A stretch of 64,000 bases of DNA from Rhodospirillaceae bacterium. Its GTDB lineage: Bacteria > Pseudomonadota > Alphaproteobacteria > Bin65. The notes beneath the pieces were generated by a model. It did no database searches, was not told the origin of the DNA, and was given only the letters and a program-made list of their open reading frames with translations. The translations under genes and the position numbers were made by a program. Shown piece after piece: positions 33,014 to 41,532 of the stretch (the first letter of the stretch is position 1; the number at the start of each line of letters is the position of its first letter). The stretch lies in contig WTGH01000039.1 of the NCBI GenBank assembly GCA_011523655.1, positions 62,001 to 126,000 of the forward strand. Reading direction: 5' to 3'.

Positions 33014-33454
33014 TCAGTCGTATTGCCCCTGGACGTATTTCTGCATTTCCTCGACCTCTCGCGTCGCCTCGGCGAGGCGGTATTTGACGACGTCGCCGAT
33101 CGAGATCATGCCGGCCAGCCTGCCGTCGTCCATGACCGGCAGATGGCGGAAGCGGCCCTGGGTCATGATTTCCATGGCCTGCGCGATGGTCGCGCCCGGT
33201 CCGATCGTTGTGACGCCGCGGGTCATGAGCTGGGAGACCGGCCCGTCGAGGCATTCCGGGCCGAAGGTCGCGATGCCGCGCACGATATCCCGCTCCGAAA
33301 GAATACCGGCGAGGCTCGCACCGCCGCCTTCCAGGATCAGCAGCGAGCCGATCTTGCGCCCGGTCATCTCGCTGGCGGCGCGGGCGACCGTCGTGTCCGG
33401 CGTGCCGGAATGGATCGCGTTGCCCTTGGTGCGCAGGATATCCGATACGAACAT
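33014..33454 (-). CDS. CBS domain-pair protein
   Basis: Stand-alone Bateman module of 146 aa with two CBS domains, about residues 8-65 (GTPDTTVARAASEMTGRKIGSLLIL, ILSERDIVRGIA) and 75-130 (GVTTIGPGATIAQAMEIMTQGRFRHLPVMDDGRLAGMISIGDVV). Such proteins bind adenine nucleotides or NAD and modulate partners. No partner gene is adjacent. It is convergent with uvrB (13 bp gap). The 148-base stretch upstream contains only a 15-bp direct duplication. Confidence 0.9.
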   Translation of the reverse strand: MFVSDILRTKGNAIHSGTPDTTVARAASEMTGRKIGSLLILEGGGASLAGILSERDIVRGIATFGPECLDGPVSQLMTRGVTTIGPGATIAQAMEIMTQGRFRHLPVMDDGRLAGMISIGDVVKYRLAEATREVEEMQKYVQGQYD

Positions 33455-33536
33455 CGATGGTCCTCCGATGGCGCGATACGGCGCGGCGATTCCGGCCGCC
33501 CGCCATGGTCGCGCCGGACGGGCCGCAAGGCAAGCG

Positions 33537-33566
33537 GGTTCCGTCGGGGCAGGTTCCGTCGGGGCC
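33537..33566. repeat. Two tandem 15-bp repeats
   Basis: GGTTCCGTCGGGGC plus one base is duplicated at 33537-33551 and 33552-33566 in the gap between the CBS and glycosyltransferase genes. Confidence 0.8.
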
Positions 33567-33602
33567 GATTTCCGGCAACCGCCATATCGACCGGAATGCG
33601 CT

Positions 33603-34352
33603 TCAGTCCGTTTCCTTCCGAACGTCCGGCCGAACGTCCGGATAGCGCATCCGGCGCATCACCCACATGACGCCGATCAGGTCCCAAAGTCCGGCCCACA
33701 GGCGGTCGAAGGTGCCGTATTTGCTGACGCCGGCATTGCGGGGCCGGTGCGTCACCGGCACCGAAACCGCCCGATGCCCGCGCCGGACGAACAGGGCGGG
33801 GAAGAAGCGGTGCATGTTCTCGAAATGCGGTAGTTCCAGGAATGTCACACGGTTCATCAGTTTGAGGCCGCAGGCGGTATCCGGCGTCCCGTCGCCGAGC
33901 AGCAGGCGGCGGACCGCGTTGGCGATCCGCGAAACAAGTTTTCGCCGGAAACCGTCCTTGCGTTCGCGCCGCCAGCCGCAGACCAGCAGCCGGGGGTCCG
34001 GCGCGCCGCCTTCGCAGAGCTTCTCCCACATTTTCAGCAGGCTGGCCGGGTCGTCCTGGCCGTCGCCGTCCATCGTCGCCATGAAGGGCCCGCGCGCCGC
34101 CTTCGCGCCGTTGATGAGCGCCCGGCTCTTGCCGCCGCGCGTTGCGTGGGTCACCGCCCGCACGAGGCCGGGCGCCGCCGCGGACTGCGCGGCGATCTCG
34201 GCCGCGGTCCCGTCGTCGCTGCCGTCGTCGACGAACACGATCTCGTAGCCGACCCGTCCGTCCAGCGCCGCCCGCACCTCGCCGACGACCCCGGCGACGT
34301 TGCCGGCCTCGTTGTAGACGGGAATGACGATGGAGAACTCCGGAGCGGACAT
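33603..34352 (-). CDS. Family 2 glycosyltransferase (polyprenyl-phosphate glycosyltransferase-like)
   Basis: GT-A fold transferase of 249 aa. The nucleotide-binding start FSIVIPVYNEAGNV, FVDDGSDDGT, and the metal/donor motif MDGDGQDDP are clear. The acceptor-side part (CGLKLMNR, HRPRNAGVSKY) resembles enzymes that load a sugar onto dolichyl or undecaprenyl phosphate (DPM1/ArnC-like). No C-terminal membrane pair is obvious. Divergent from a GT39 transferase, which would use exactly such a lipid-linked sugar. The C-terminus contains a tandem DVRP/DVRK duplication from two 12-bp DNA units (33618-33641). Confidence 0.85.
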   Translation of the reverse strand: MSAPEFSIVIPVYNEAGNVAGVVGEVRAALDGRVGYEIVFVDDGSDDGTAAEIAAQSAAAPGLVRAVTHATRGGKSRALINGAKAARGPFMATMDGDGQDDPASLLKMWEKLCEGGAPDPRLLVCGWRRERKDGFRRKLVSRIANAVRRLLLGDGTPDTACGLKLMNRVTFLELPHFENMHRFFPALFVRRGHRAVSVPVTHRPRNAGVSKYGTFDRLWAGLWDLIGVMWVMRRMRYPDVRPDVRKETD

Positions 34353-34578
34353 GAGCGCCGAGTGTCTTCTCCCGATGGTTGATTCCGGACCTGCGGCGGG
34401 GCCGTTTGCCCGTACCGGATTCCGGCCGGCGGCACGCCCGCCCGGCCCCGGTTTGACGGTCCGGAACGATTGTCGTACCTAGCCGGCCATCCCGATCGGG
34501 GACCGATTAGCACGCGGGCGGGCGCGGCGTCACCCTGCGGCAGCGGTCGCCGGCGCTTGCGGAAAGGACGCCGAAAGG

Positions 34579-36225
34579 GTGCTCACCGGGTATCGCGCAT
34601 GGTTGTGGCTGGTGCTGCTGTGCGCGGCGCTCTACCTGCCGGGACTCGCCTCGCTGCCGGCCATGGACCGCGACGAATCCCGTTTCATGCAGGCGTCGCG
34701 CCAGATGGCGCAGACCGGCGACACGATCCGCATCCGCTTTCTGGACAAGGCGCGCAACAAGAAACCGGCCGGCATTCACTGGATGCAGGCCGCTTCGGTC
34801 AAGCTGCTGAGCACGCCGGAGAGTACGGCCCTGTGGCCCTACCGGCTGCCCTCGGTGCTGGGCGCCACCGCCGCCGTCCTGTTCGCCTTCGCCCTCGGTC
34901 TGCTGTTCCTCGACCGGCGCGGCGCGTTTCTCGGCGCTGCGCTGCTGGCGTCCTCCTTCGTGCTCGTCGTCGAGGCCCACACTGCCAAGACCGACGCGGT
35001 CCTGCTCGGCGCCATCGTCGCGACGCAATATGCGCTCGCCCGAATCTATCTCGACGGGCGCAGCGGCACGGTCACCGGCTGGCGCATCGCCATCCTGTTC
35101 TGGGCCGCGCTCGCCGTCGGTATCCTCATCAAGGGACCGGTCCCCGTTGCGGTCGTGTTCCTGACCCTGGCGGCGCTGCTGGTCACCGACCGGCAGGCCC
35201 GCTTCTGGCGTGGCCTGCGGCCGCTGGTCGGCCTGCCGCTGCTCCTGCTGATCGCCGCGCCCTGGTATCTCGCCATCATCCTGGCCGACGACACCTTCCT
35301 GCGCGAAGCCGGCGGCCGGGATTTCCTCGGCAAGCTGCTCACGGCCCAGGAGCAGCACGGCGCGCCGCCGGGCGCTTACGCCGTGATCCTGATCGTCGCC
35401 TTCGCCCCGGCCTCGCTGTTCGTCTGGCAGGCCCTGCGCTGGAGCTGGACATGGCGGCGGGAGGCGGCCGTGCGCTTCTGCCTGTGCTGGATTCTCCCCT
35501 TCTGGCTGGTGCTGGAACTGACGCCGACCAAGCTGCCCCACTATATCCTGCCGACCTTCCCCGCTTTGGCCCTGCTGATCGCGATGGCGGTCCAGGCCGC
35601 CGAGGCCGGCGAGTTCCGCTGGCTGCACCATTGGGCGTCGCGCACCCTCTACGTCTTCGGGCTGTTGCTGATCGGCGGCTTCGCCGTCCTGGCGTTCCTG
35701 CTGCCAATCGTGACGGGAAACGGCTTCGTCTGGGCCGGCCTCGTTCCGATCCTGGCGGTCGTTGCGGTAAGCCTCTACACCGTCCCGCGCCTGTGGCGGG
35801 GCGAAATCAGGCGGGCGCTGCTGGCATCGGCCATCGCCGCGCCGCTCGTTTTTGCGCCGGTCCTTTCCGCCGTGGCGCCCGCAGTGAACCAGCTCTGGAT
35901 CAGCCGCGAGATCGGCCGCACGGTGGCGGCGCTCGACCTGCCGGCCGGGACCCGTTTCTTCGCCAGCGGCTATACCGAGCCGAGCCTGGCCTTCTACCTG
36001 GGGAGCGGTCTGCGCCTGACGTCGCCGGCGGCCCTCGGCGCCGGCCTGCCGGAGCAAAGCTGGCTGGCCGTGATCCGCGACGACAGGGTCGGGAAGTTCC
36101 GCGATGCGATGGCCCGGCGGGGACTCGCGGTCCGCGCCGTGGGAACGGTTTCCGGCCTGAACTATTCGCGCGGCCGGCGCACGACGGTCACGCTGTTCCG
36201 GCCGGCGCGTCCGGACGGCGAATAG
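34579..36225 (+). CDS. Family 39 membrane glycosyltransferase (ArnT-like)
   Basis: Integral membrane GT-C transferase of 548 aa with about 12 spans. The first periplasmic loop has LPAMDRDESRFMQASRQM, which matches the catalytic acidic pair of ArnT/PMT enzymes, followed by KKPAGIHWMQA. A periplasmic C-terminal domain follows the last span (about 440 onward). Starts at GTG 34579. ArnT-like enzymes move a sugar from undecaprenyl phosphate onto lipid A or protein. The GT2 gene on the other strand could make the donor. The 226-base divergent gap shows no clear promoter. Confidence 0.85.
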   Translation: MLTGYRAWLWLVLLCAALYLPGLASLPAMDRDESRFMQASRQMAQTGDTIRIRFLDKARNKKPAGIHWMQAASVKLLSTPESTALWPYRLPSVLGATAAVLFAFALGLLFLDRRGAFLGAALLASSFVLVVEAHTAKTDAVLLGAIVATQYALARIYLDGRSGTVTGWRIAILFWAALAVGILIKGPVPVAVVFLTLAALLVTDRQARFWRGLRPLVGLPLLLLIAAPWYLAIILADDTFLREAGGRDFLGKLLTAQEQHGAPPGAYAVILIVAFAPASLFVWQALRWSWTWRREAAVRFCLCWILPFWLVLELTPTKLPHYILPTFPALALLIAMAVQAAEAGEFRWLHHWASRTLYVFGLLLIGGFAVLAFLLPIVTGNGFVWAGLVPILAVVAVSLYTVPRLWRGEIRRALLASAIAAPLVFAPVLSAVAPAVNQLWISREIGRTVAALDLPAGTRFFASGYTEPSLAFYLGSGLRLTSPAALGAGLPEQSWLAVIRDDRVGKFRDAMARRGLAVRAVGTVSGLNYSRGRRTTVTLFRPARPDGE

Positions 36226-36241
36226 GGGGAGGCGGCAACCG

Positions 36242-37105
36242 ATGGCGCGTGAAAACCCGGACCCGCGCGACTGGATCGGCCGGACGGAAACGGTCGCGGA
36301 CACGATCACACCGACGTCCGTCTTCCGCATGAGCCGGACACTGGACCGCGACGACCCGGAGCCGCGGGAGGGCGATCCGCTGCCGCCCTGCTGGCACTGG
36401 CTCTATTTCGCGCCGGCCGCGCAGCCTGCGGATCTCGGCCATGACGGCCATCCGGCAAAGGGCGGGTTCCTGCCGCCGATCGCCTATCCGCGGCGCATGT
36501 GGGCCGGCAGCCGGATCCGGTTCGACCGGCCGCTGCGGGTCGGCGACCGCGCCGCCAGGCGGTCGGAAATTGCCGATGTCGTCTTCAAGGAAGGGCGCAC
36601 CGGAAAACTGGGCTTCGTCACCGTCAGGCACACCTATTCCGGCAGCGAAGGGCCGGCGATCGCCGAGGAGCAGGACATCGTGTACCGGGAGCCGCCGGCC
36701 GGCGGCCCGAACGCCGGCAACGCCGCGCCGCCGCCGCAGGAGCCGCCCGGCAAAGCCGAAATCGAGCGGGAGATCGCGCCGGACCCCGTGATGCTGTTCC
36801 GCTATTCGGCGCTCACCTTCAACGGCCACCGCATCCACTACGACCATCCCTATGTCACCGGCGTCGAAGGCTATCCCGGCCTGATCGTCCACGGCCCGCT
36901 GATTGCGACCCTGCTGGTCGACCTGGTCCGCCGGCACCTTCCCGGCGCCGATGTCGCGCAATTCCGGTTCCGCGGCCTGCGACCGACCTTCGATACCGGC
37001 CCGTTCATGGTGAAGGGTTTCCGCGAAGGCGACGAATTCAGCTTGTGGTCTCTGGACAATGGCGGCGCCGTCGCGATGACCGCGCGTCTCGCCCTGCGGA
37101 CCTGA
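36242..37105 (+). CDS. MaoC-family hydratase (FAS1-type dehydratase/mesaconyl-CoA hydratase-like)
   Basis: Double hot-dog protein of 287 aa. The N-terminal half is the MaoC dehydratase N-terminal type (PPCWHWLYFAP, GGFLPPIAYPRRMWAGSRIRF). The C-terminal half holds the hydratase-like motif SALTFNGHRIHYDHPY with the catalytic-type Asp/His, then GLIVHGPLIATLL. This pattern is shared by mesaconyl-C4-CoA hydratase and related itaconyl/acyl-CoA hydratases. No CoA ligase, CoA transferase or lyase is adjacent to fix the substrate. Lies 16 bp after the GT39 gene, probably by chance. Confidence 0.8.
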   Translation: MARENPDPRDWIGRTETVADTITPTSVFRMSRTLDRDDPEPREGDPLPPCWHWLYFAPAAQPADLGHDGHPAKGGFLPPIAYPRRMWAGSRIRFDRPLRVGDRAARRSEIADVVFKEGRTGKLGFVTVRHTYSGSEGPAIAEEQDIVYREPPAGGPNAGNAAPPPQEPPGKAEIEREIAPDPVMLFRYSALTFNGHRIHYDHPYVTGVEGYPGLIVHGPLIATLLVDLVRRHLPGADVAQFRFRGLRPTFDTGPFMVKGFREGDEFSLWSLDNGGAVAMTARLALRT

Positions 37106-37112
37106 GCGGCGC

Positions 37113-37985
37113 CTATTCCGCGGCGCTGCGCCGGACCGTCAGATCGTTGACGGTGAATGTCCGCTCGGCGTGCAGGGACGGAATGCGGCGGCGGCTCTTC
37201 TCCACGAGATCCAGGTCGAGCGTGCCGAAGACCAGGTTTTCGCCTTCGCCGCCGTCGGCGATCACCTCGCCCCACGGATTCACGATCAGCGAATGGCCGA
37301 AGGTCTTTCGGCCTTCCGCATGGTCGCCCCACTGGGCCGGCGCAATGACGAAACAGCCGGTCTCGATCGCCCGGGCGCGCAGCAGCATGTGCCAGTGCGC
37401 CTGGCCCGTCGTCCGGGTGAAGGCGGAGGGGACCGTCAGGATATCGGCGCCCGCCTGAGCCAGTGTGCGGTACAGGCCGGGAAAGCGCAGGTCGTAGCAC
37501 ACGGTCATGCCGATCCGGCCCCAGGGCGAGGGTGCTAGAGCGGCCTCCGTCCCGGCCTGGATGGTATCGGATTCCCGGTACCATTCGTCCTCGCGCAGAT
37601 TGACGTCGAAGCAATGCAGCTTGTCGTAGCGCGCCACGATGGCGCCGCCGTCGTCGATGAGGAAGGAGCGGTTGGCCAGCTTGCCGCCGGGCAGTTTGAT
37701 CGAGAGCGAGCCGATCAGCAGCCAGACGCCGGCCTTGCGCGCCGCCTCGGTCAGCGCCGGCAACGCCGGATGGTCCTCTTCCCGTTTCGCCTTGCGCAAC
37801 GCCGCTGCGGCGACCGGCTCGATCATCGTGGCGTTTTCCGGCGCCAGGACGAACTTCGCGCCTTCCTCCGCGCTGGTGCGGATCATCCGGACGAGTTTTC
37901 TGATATTCGGCTCGAACTCGCGTTCAGCGGTCACCTGCAGGCAGGCGACCTTGACGCTCCCGCCGCCGGTCGCCTTCGCCGTCAT
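37113..37985 (-). CDS. Carbon-nitrogen hydrolase (nitrilase superfamily, Nit1/2-like)
   Basis: Amidohydrolase of 290 aa. The catalytic Glu-Lys-Cys triad is visible in LAPENA, RYDKLHCFDV and MTVCYDLRFPGLYR. The latter, plus ITVPSAFT-type and HWHMLLRARAIETG sequence, marks the Nit/omega-amidase branch that hydrolyses deaminated glutathione or alpha-ketoglutaramate. Start at ATG 37985, which overlaps the glutaredoxin stop (ATGA). A grxC-nit pair is a recurrent alphaproteobacterial arrangement and fits a glutathione-repair role. Convergent with the MaoC gene. Confidence 0.9.
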   Translation of the reverse strand: MTAKATGGGSVKVACLQVTAEREFEPNIRKLVRMIRTSAEEGAKFVLAPENATMIEPVAAAALRKAKREEDHPALPALTEAARKAGVWLLIGSLSIKLPGGKLANRSFLIDDGGAIVARYDKLHCFDVNLREDEWYRESDTIQAGTEAALAPSPWGRIGMTVCYDLRFPGLYRTLAQAGADILTVPSAFTRTTGQAHWHMLLRARAIETGCFVIAPAQWGDHAEGRKTFGHSLIVNPWGEVIADGGEGENLVFGTLDLDLVEKSRRRIPSLHAERTFTVNDLTVRRSAAE

Positions 37986-38245
37986 CGCGCGCTCTGGGCC
38001 AGCATGGGATCGAGCCGGCCGGCCGCGTCCAGGGCATGCAACTCGTCGCAGCCGCCGATATGCCGGCCGTCGATCCAGATCTGCGGCACGCTTCTGGCGC
38101 CGGCCCGTTCGGCCATGGCCCGGCGCACCTTGGGCCGGAGAGTGACGTCGACCTCGGTATAGTCCGCACCCTTGCTCTTGAGCAGCGACAGCGCCCGGGC
38201 GCAGTACGGACACATCATCGTCGTGTAGATTTCTACGTTTGCCAT
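37982..38245 (-). CDS. grxC: Glutaredoxin 3 (GrxC)
   Basis: Glutathione-dependent thiol-disulfide oxidoreductase of 87 aa. Active site TTMMCPYCARAL (about residues 10-16), the cis-Pro element SVPQIWIDGRHIGGCDEL and a class I length identify GrxC. Upstream of it (38255-38288) lies a 17-bp tandem duplication. It is translationally coupled to the nitrilase-family gene downstream. Confidence 0.95.
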   Translation of the reverse strand: MANVEIYTTMMCPYCARALSLLKSKGADYTEVDVTLRPKVRRAMAERAGARSVPQIWIDGRHIGGCDELHALDAAGRLDPMLAQSAR

Positions 38246-38254
38246 CGCTCCCCG

Positions 38255-38288
38255 GTGCGTTCGTATCGTTTCTGCGTTCGTATTGTTT
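38255..38288. repeat. Two tandem 17-bp repeats in the grxC leader
   Basis: TGCGTTCGTATCGTTTC (38255-38271) is followed directly by TGCGTTCGTATTGTTTC (38272-38288), one mismatch. It lies 10 bp before the grxC ATG, where the ribosome site should be (read on the minus strand as GAAACRATACGAACGCA). The rest of the 173-base gap to comF shows nothing else. Confidence 0.85.
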
Positions 38289-38418
38289 CGGGCTTACATG
38301 GACCGCCGCCGCAGCGGTGTCCAGTTCCCGGCCCATGACCGCGCAGCGCCCGGCACCGCCTCTGTAGCGTATGTCTTCCGTGGGATTCTCGCCGGAATTG
38401 AGCGCGTTTGCATGGCGG

Positions 38419-39216
38419 TCATTCCGGCTGCGCGCTGCGGACGACCCGGGCCAGCACCAGAACGTCGACCCGCGACGCTCCGGCCCGCTTCAGCGTCCGG
38501 GCGGCCGCTTCGACCGTAGCGCCGGTCGTCATAACATCGTCGACCAGCAGGATGCGCGCATCCCGTATCGCGGGCCGCCGGCGCGGCGCGACCGCGAATG
38601 CGCCGCGGACATTCAGCCGCCGGGCCCTTCGGGTGAGGCCGCCCTGGCTCGGCGTCGCCCGGGTCCGGCGCAGCAGGTCGACGCACAGTCCGATCCCGGC
38701 CGCCGCCGCAACGCCGCGCGCCAGTTCGGCGGACTGGTTATAGCGGCGCGCGGCGAGCCGGCGCCAATGCAGCGGCACCGGCGCGACCAAATCGGCGTGC
38801 GGCGCCAGTTCCGCCCCGGCCCGCGCCATCCAGCCGCCGAAGTGGCGGCCGGCCTGCATCCGATCGCCGTGCTTGAACGAAAGGATCAGCGGCCGGCTCG
38901 CATCGTCGTAGTGCAGCACGGCCCGCGCTGCATCGAACGCCGGCGGACCGGCGGCGCAGCCTCCGCACAGGGCGCCGTCTTCGATGTCGAATTCGAACGG
39001 CAGTCCGCAACAGGCGCACCAGGGCCGCTCGATGAAGGACAGGCCGCCCCAGCAGGCGCCGCACAGGGCGCCGTCGCTTGGCGCGATCGCGCCGCAGGCC
39101 AGGCAGCGCGGCGGCAGGAGCGCGTCCGCAGCCCGGAGGGCGGCTGTGCGCAGAAGGCCGACCACCCGGCCGGGTGCGTTTCCGGCCTGCGATACGCCGC
39201 TGCTGCCGTCAGTCAC
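38419..39216 (-). CDS. comF: ComF family phosphoribosyltransferase-like protein
   Basis: Protein of 265 aa. N-terminal double zinc ribbon (CLACGAIAPSDGALCGACW, then CACCGLPF and CGGC; residues about 38-90) is followed by a type I PRTase domain with YNQSAELA and the PRPP loop ILLVDDVMTTGATV. ComF proteins assist DNA uptake/recombination in competent bacteria. Starts at GTG 39216 overlapping the end of ppk2 by 8 bp; a start further in is possible. Upstream of grxC-nit on the same strand with a 173-base gap. Confidence 0.9.
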   Translation of the reverse strand: MTDGSSGVSQAGNAPGRVVGLLRTAALRAADALLPPRCLACGAIAPSDGALCGACWGGLSFIERPWCACCGLPFEFDIEDGALCGGCAAGPPAFDAARAVLHYDDASRPLILSFKHGDRMQAGRHFGGWMARAGAELAPHADLVAPVPLHWRRLAARRYNQSAELARGVAAAAGIGLCVDLLRRTRATPSQGGLTRRARRLNVRGAFAVAPRRRPAIRDARILLVDDVMTTGATVEAAARTLKRAGASRVDVLVLARVVRSAQPE

Positions 39217-40207
39217 CGCCGTGGCTGCGTCTGGCGCTGCGGCGTCGGTCCGGATGGACCGAGCGGCCCAGGATGTGGGCGCCGTCTCCGATAGCGTGGG
39301 CGGTGCCGCCGACGATCAGGGGATCCGGCGCGCCGACGAGCCGCCTGTCCTTGCCCGGATAGGGCAGGTTGCTGAGGAAATGCCGCATGCAGTTCAGCCG
39401 CGCCCGCTTCTTGTCGTCCGACTTGATGATGGTCCAGGGCGCATCGGCGGTATCGGTGTAGAAATACATCGCCTCCTTGGCCTCGGTATAGTCGTCCCAC
39501 AGGTTGAGCGATTTCCGGTCGATCGGCGACAGCTTCCACTGCTTCAGCGGCTCGTTCTCGCGCGAATTGAAGCGGCGCATCTGCTCTTCCCGGGTCACGG
39601 AGAACCAGTATTTGAACAGGCGGATGCCGCTGCGCACCAGCATCCGCTCGAATTCGGGCGTCTCGCGCATGAATTCGAGATATTCGTTGGGGGTGCAGAA
39701 GCCCATGACCCGCTCGACGCCGGCCCGGTTGTACCAGGAACGGTCGAACAGGACGATTTCCCCGGCCGAGGGGAGATGCGCGACGTAGCGCTGGAAATAC
39801 CACTGGGACTGCTCTTTCTCGGTCGGCTTGTCGAGCGCGACCACCCGCGCGCCGCGCGGGTTGAGATGTTCGGTGAACCGCTTGATCGTGCCGCCCTTGC
39901 CGGCCGCGTCCCGGCCCTCAAACAGGCAGACGATCTTCTGCCCGGTCTCACGCACCCACTCCTGCACCTTGAGCAGTTCGATCTGCAGTTCCGCCTTGCG
40001 CTTCTCATAGTCCTTGCGGCCGATCTTCCGCCGGTACGGGTATTCACCGGATTCGAAGACATGCCGGATGGCCTCCCGGTCCCGGCGGATTTCCGCGGCG
40101 GTCGGCTTTCCCGACGCCGGGTCTTCGGTCAACTCGGGCAGCGGTTCGGCGTTCGCGCCTGCCGTTTCCGCCTGCTTGCCGCGGCTGCTCCGTTCGGCGT
40201 TGCTCAT
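39209..40207 (-). CDS. ppk2: Polyphosphate kinase 2 (PPK2)
   Basis: Polyphosphate-dependent nucleotide kinase of 332 aa. Start at ATG 40207, with GGGAGGT nine bases upstream; the longer frame to 40285 is not supported. Walker A FEGRDAAGKGGTIKRF (about residue 98), then DKPTEKEQSQWYFQRYV, the Walker B/lid FDRSWYNRAGVERVMGFC, and YWFSVTREEQMRRF are diagnostic for one-domain PPK2. It converts polyP and (G/A)DP to (G/A)TP or the reverse. The C-terminal 20 residues (HPDRRRSARRSHGGD) are a variable basic tail. Confidence 0.95.
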   Translation of the reverse strand: MSNAERSSRGKQAETAGANAEPLPELTEDPASGKPTAAEIRRDREAIRHVFESGEYPYRRKIGRKDYEKRKAELQIELLKVQEWVRETGQKIVCLFEGRDAAGKGGTIKRFTEHLNPRGARVVALDKPTEKEQSQWYFQRYVAHLPSAGEIVLFDRSWYNRAGVERVMGFCTPNEYLEFMRETPEFERMLVRSGIRLFKYWFSVTREEQMRRFNSRENEPLKQWKLSPIDRKSLNLWDDYTEAKEAMYFYTDTADAPWTIIKSDDKKRARLNCMRHFLSNLPYPGKDRRLVGAPDPLIVGGTAHAIGDGAHILGRSVHPDRRRSARRSHGGD

Positions 40208-40342
40208 GACTGCCGACCTCCCTAGAGTATCGCCGAGCCTGACGCAGCCATGCGCTGGATGGCAGGATGCCGACAGGCGTCGCATCCCGCTGCCGGTACC
40301 GGACTCCCGGCGCGCCGCTGCCCTTCTTGAACGGATGATAGC

Positions 40343-41098
40343 ATGAACCTTACCGGAAAGACCGCAATTGTGACCGGCGCCGCGCGCGGCCTCGGACGCG
40401 CCTATGCGCAGAAAATGGTGGAAATGGGCGTCAACGTGGTCGCCGCCGACATCGCGGACTGCGGCGAGACCGTGGCCGGCGCCTACGGGCCGGGCAAGAT
40501 CGTCGGCACGAGCGTCGACGTTGCCAGCTTCGACAGCGCCGAGGCGATGGCCGAACTGGCCTGCGAGCGCTTCGGCGGCATAGATATTCTGGTGAACAAT
40601 GCAGCGCTTTACGGTTCCCTCACCGGCGGCCGGATCGAGACGATTGCCGAGTCGGACTGGGACGCCTGCATGGCGGTCAACGTCAAGGGCCTGTGGAACT
40701 GCGCCAAAGCCGTCATCCCCTCGATGCGCGAGCGCGGCGGCGGCAGCATCATCAACATTTCATCGCTGGCCGCGGTCTACGGCCTGCCCTACGCGCTGCA
40801 CTATTCCACGTCGAAGGGCGCCGTGATCGGCATGACGCGGGCCATGGCGCGCGAGCTGGGGCGGGACTGGATCCGGGTGAACGCGATCGCTCCTTCGGCT
40901 GTGCTGACCGAAGGAACGGACGAATTCTTCGGCGAGAAGAAGGAAAAGGGCATGCAGGTGATCGCCGCCTCGCAGAGCCTGCAGAAGAACCTGGAGACCG
41001 ACGACCTGGTCGGCACCGTGCTCTATCTCGCCGGCGACGCCAGCAAGTTCGTGACCGGCCAGACAATCATGGTCGACGGCGGCACGGTCTATCTTTGA
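40343..41098 (+). CDS. Short-chain dehydrogenase/reductase
   Basis: Classical NAD(P)-dependent SDR of 251 aa. TGAARGLG (residues 11-18), NNAALYGS, the catalytic Ser in INISSLA, YSTSK, and IAPSAVLTEG with the end VTGQTIMVDGG are all present. An Asp after the second strand (VVAADIAD) suggests NAD(H) preference. Divergent from ppk2. Substrate not deducible; general SDRs of this form are often annotated as 3-oxoacyl-ACP reductase-like. Confidence 0.92.
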   Translation: MNLTGKTAIVTGAARGLGRAYAQKMVEMGVNVVAADIADCGETVAGAYGPGKIVGTSVDVASFDSAEAMAELACERFGGIDILVNNAALYGSLTGGRIETIAESDWDACMAVNVKGLWNCAKAVIPSMRERGGGSIINISSLAAVYGLPYALHYSTSKGAVIGMTRAMARELGRDWIRVNAIAPSAVLTEGTDEFFGEKKEKGMQVIAASQSLQKNLETDDLVGTVLYLAGDASKFVTGQTIMVDGGTVYL

Positions 41099-41108
41099 TG
41101 GATCATTC

Positions 41109-41528
41109 GTGACGGTCCGCCGCCTGACGGGTGCCGGCCTGCTCGCCCTCGCCCTCGCGGCGGCGGCGCCCCCGGCCGGGGCGGTCACGGTGGCGGACTA
41201 TCAGAAGTGGCGGCACGCGACGCGGACGGTCCGGGCGACTCCGACCGGGCTGGTCGAAGTGCGCCTCGGCGGCATCCTCAGCGGCTTGCTGCTGGCCAAC
41301 GGGAGGCTCAGCCGCGCCGGCGGCCCGACGCTCTTCTGCATGCCCGCCGATGCCCCGGCGGACGGCATGCCAGGTACCGAGCTGCGCAAACTCGTTGATG
41401 CAGAACTGAAATCCCCGTCGCGGCCAAGTGGCGAACCCTGGCCCGCGGACACCGGAATCGGGGCGGTCGTCCTGCATATCCTGCAAAGGGACTGGCGTTG
41501 CCCGGCCGGACGCCGGGTCGTGCGATAG
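41109..41528 (+). CDS. Exported small protein, Rap1a/Tai immunity-like
   Basis: Predicted periplasmic protein of 139 aa starting at GTG 41109. The signal peptide (MTVRRLTGAGLLALALAAAAPPAGA) precedes a short domain with GLLLANGRL, FCMPAD, ELRKLVDAEL and VVLHILQRDWRCPAG. The FC-P / L-x-LVD / VxxxLxxxxxC pattern resembles the Rap1a/Tai family, which includes type VI effector immunity proteins but also many exported proteins of unknown role. No effector or T6SS gene is nearby, so an immunity role is not claimed. It is 10 bp after the SDR gene. Confidence 0.65.
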   Translation: MTVRRLTGAGLLALALAAAAPPAGAVTVADYQKWRHATRTVRATPTGLVEVRLGGILSGLLLANGRLSRAGGPTLFCMPADAPADGMPGTELRKLVDAELKSPSRPSGEPWPADTGIGAVVLHILQRDWRCPAGRRVVR

Positions 41529-41532
41529 CGCT

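Noticed and set aside
41109-41528. Type VI secretion immunity gene
   Set aside because: The fold resemblance is to a broad exported family and no effector or T6SS gene is in the window.
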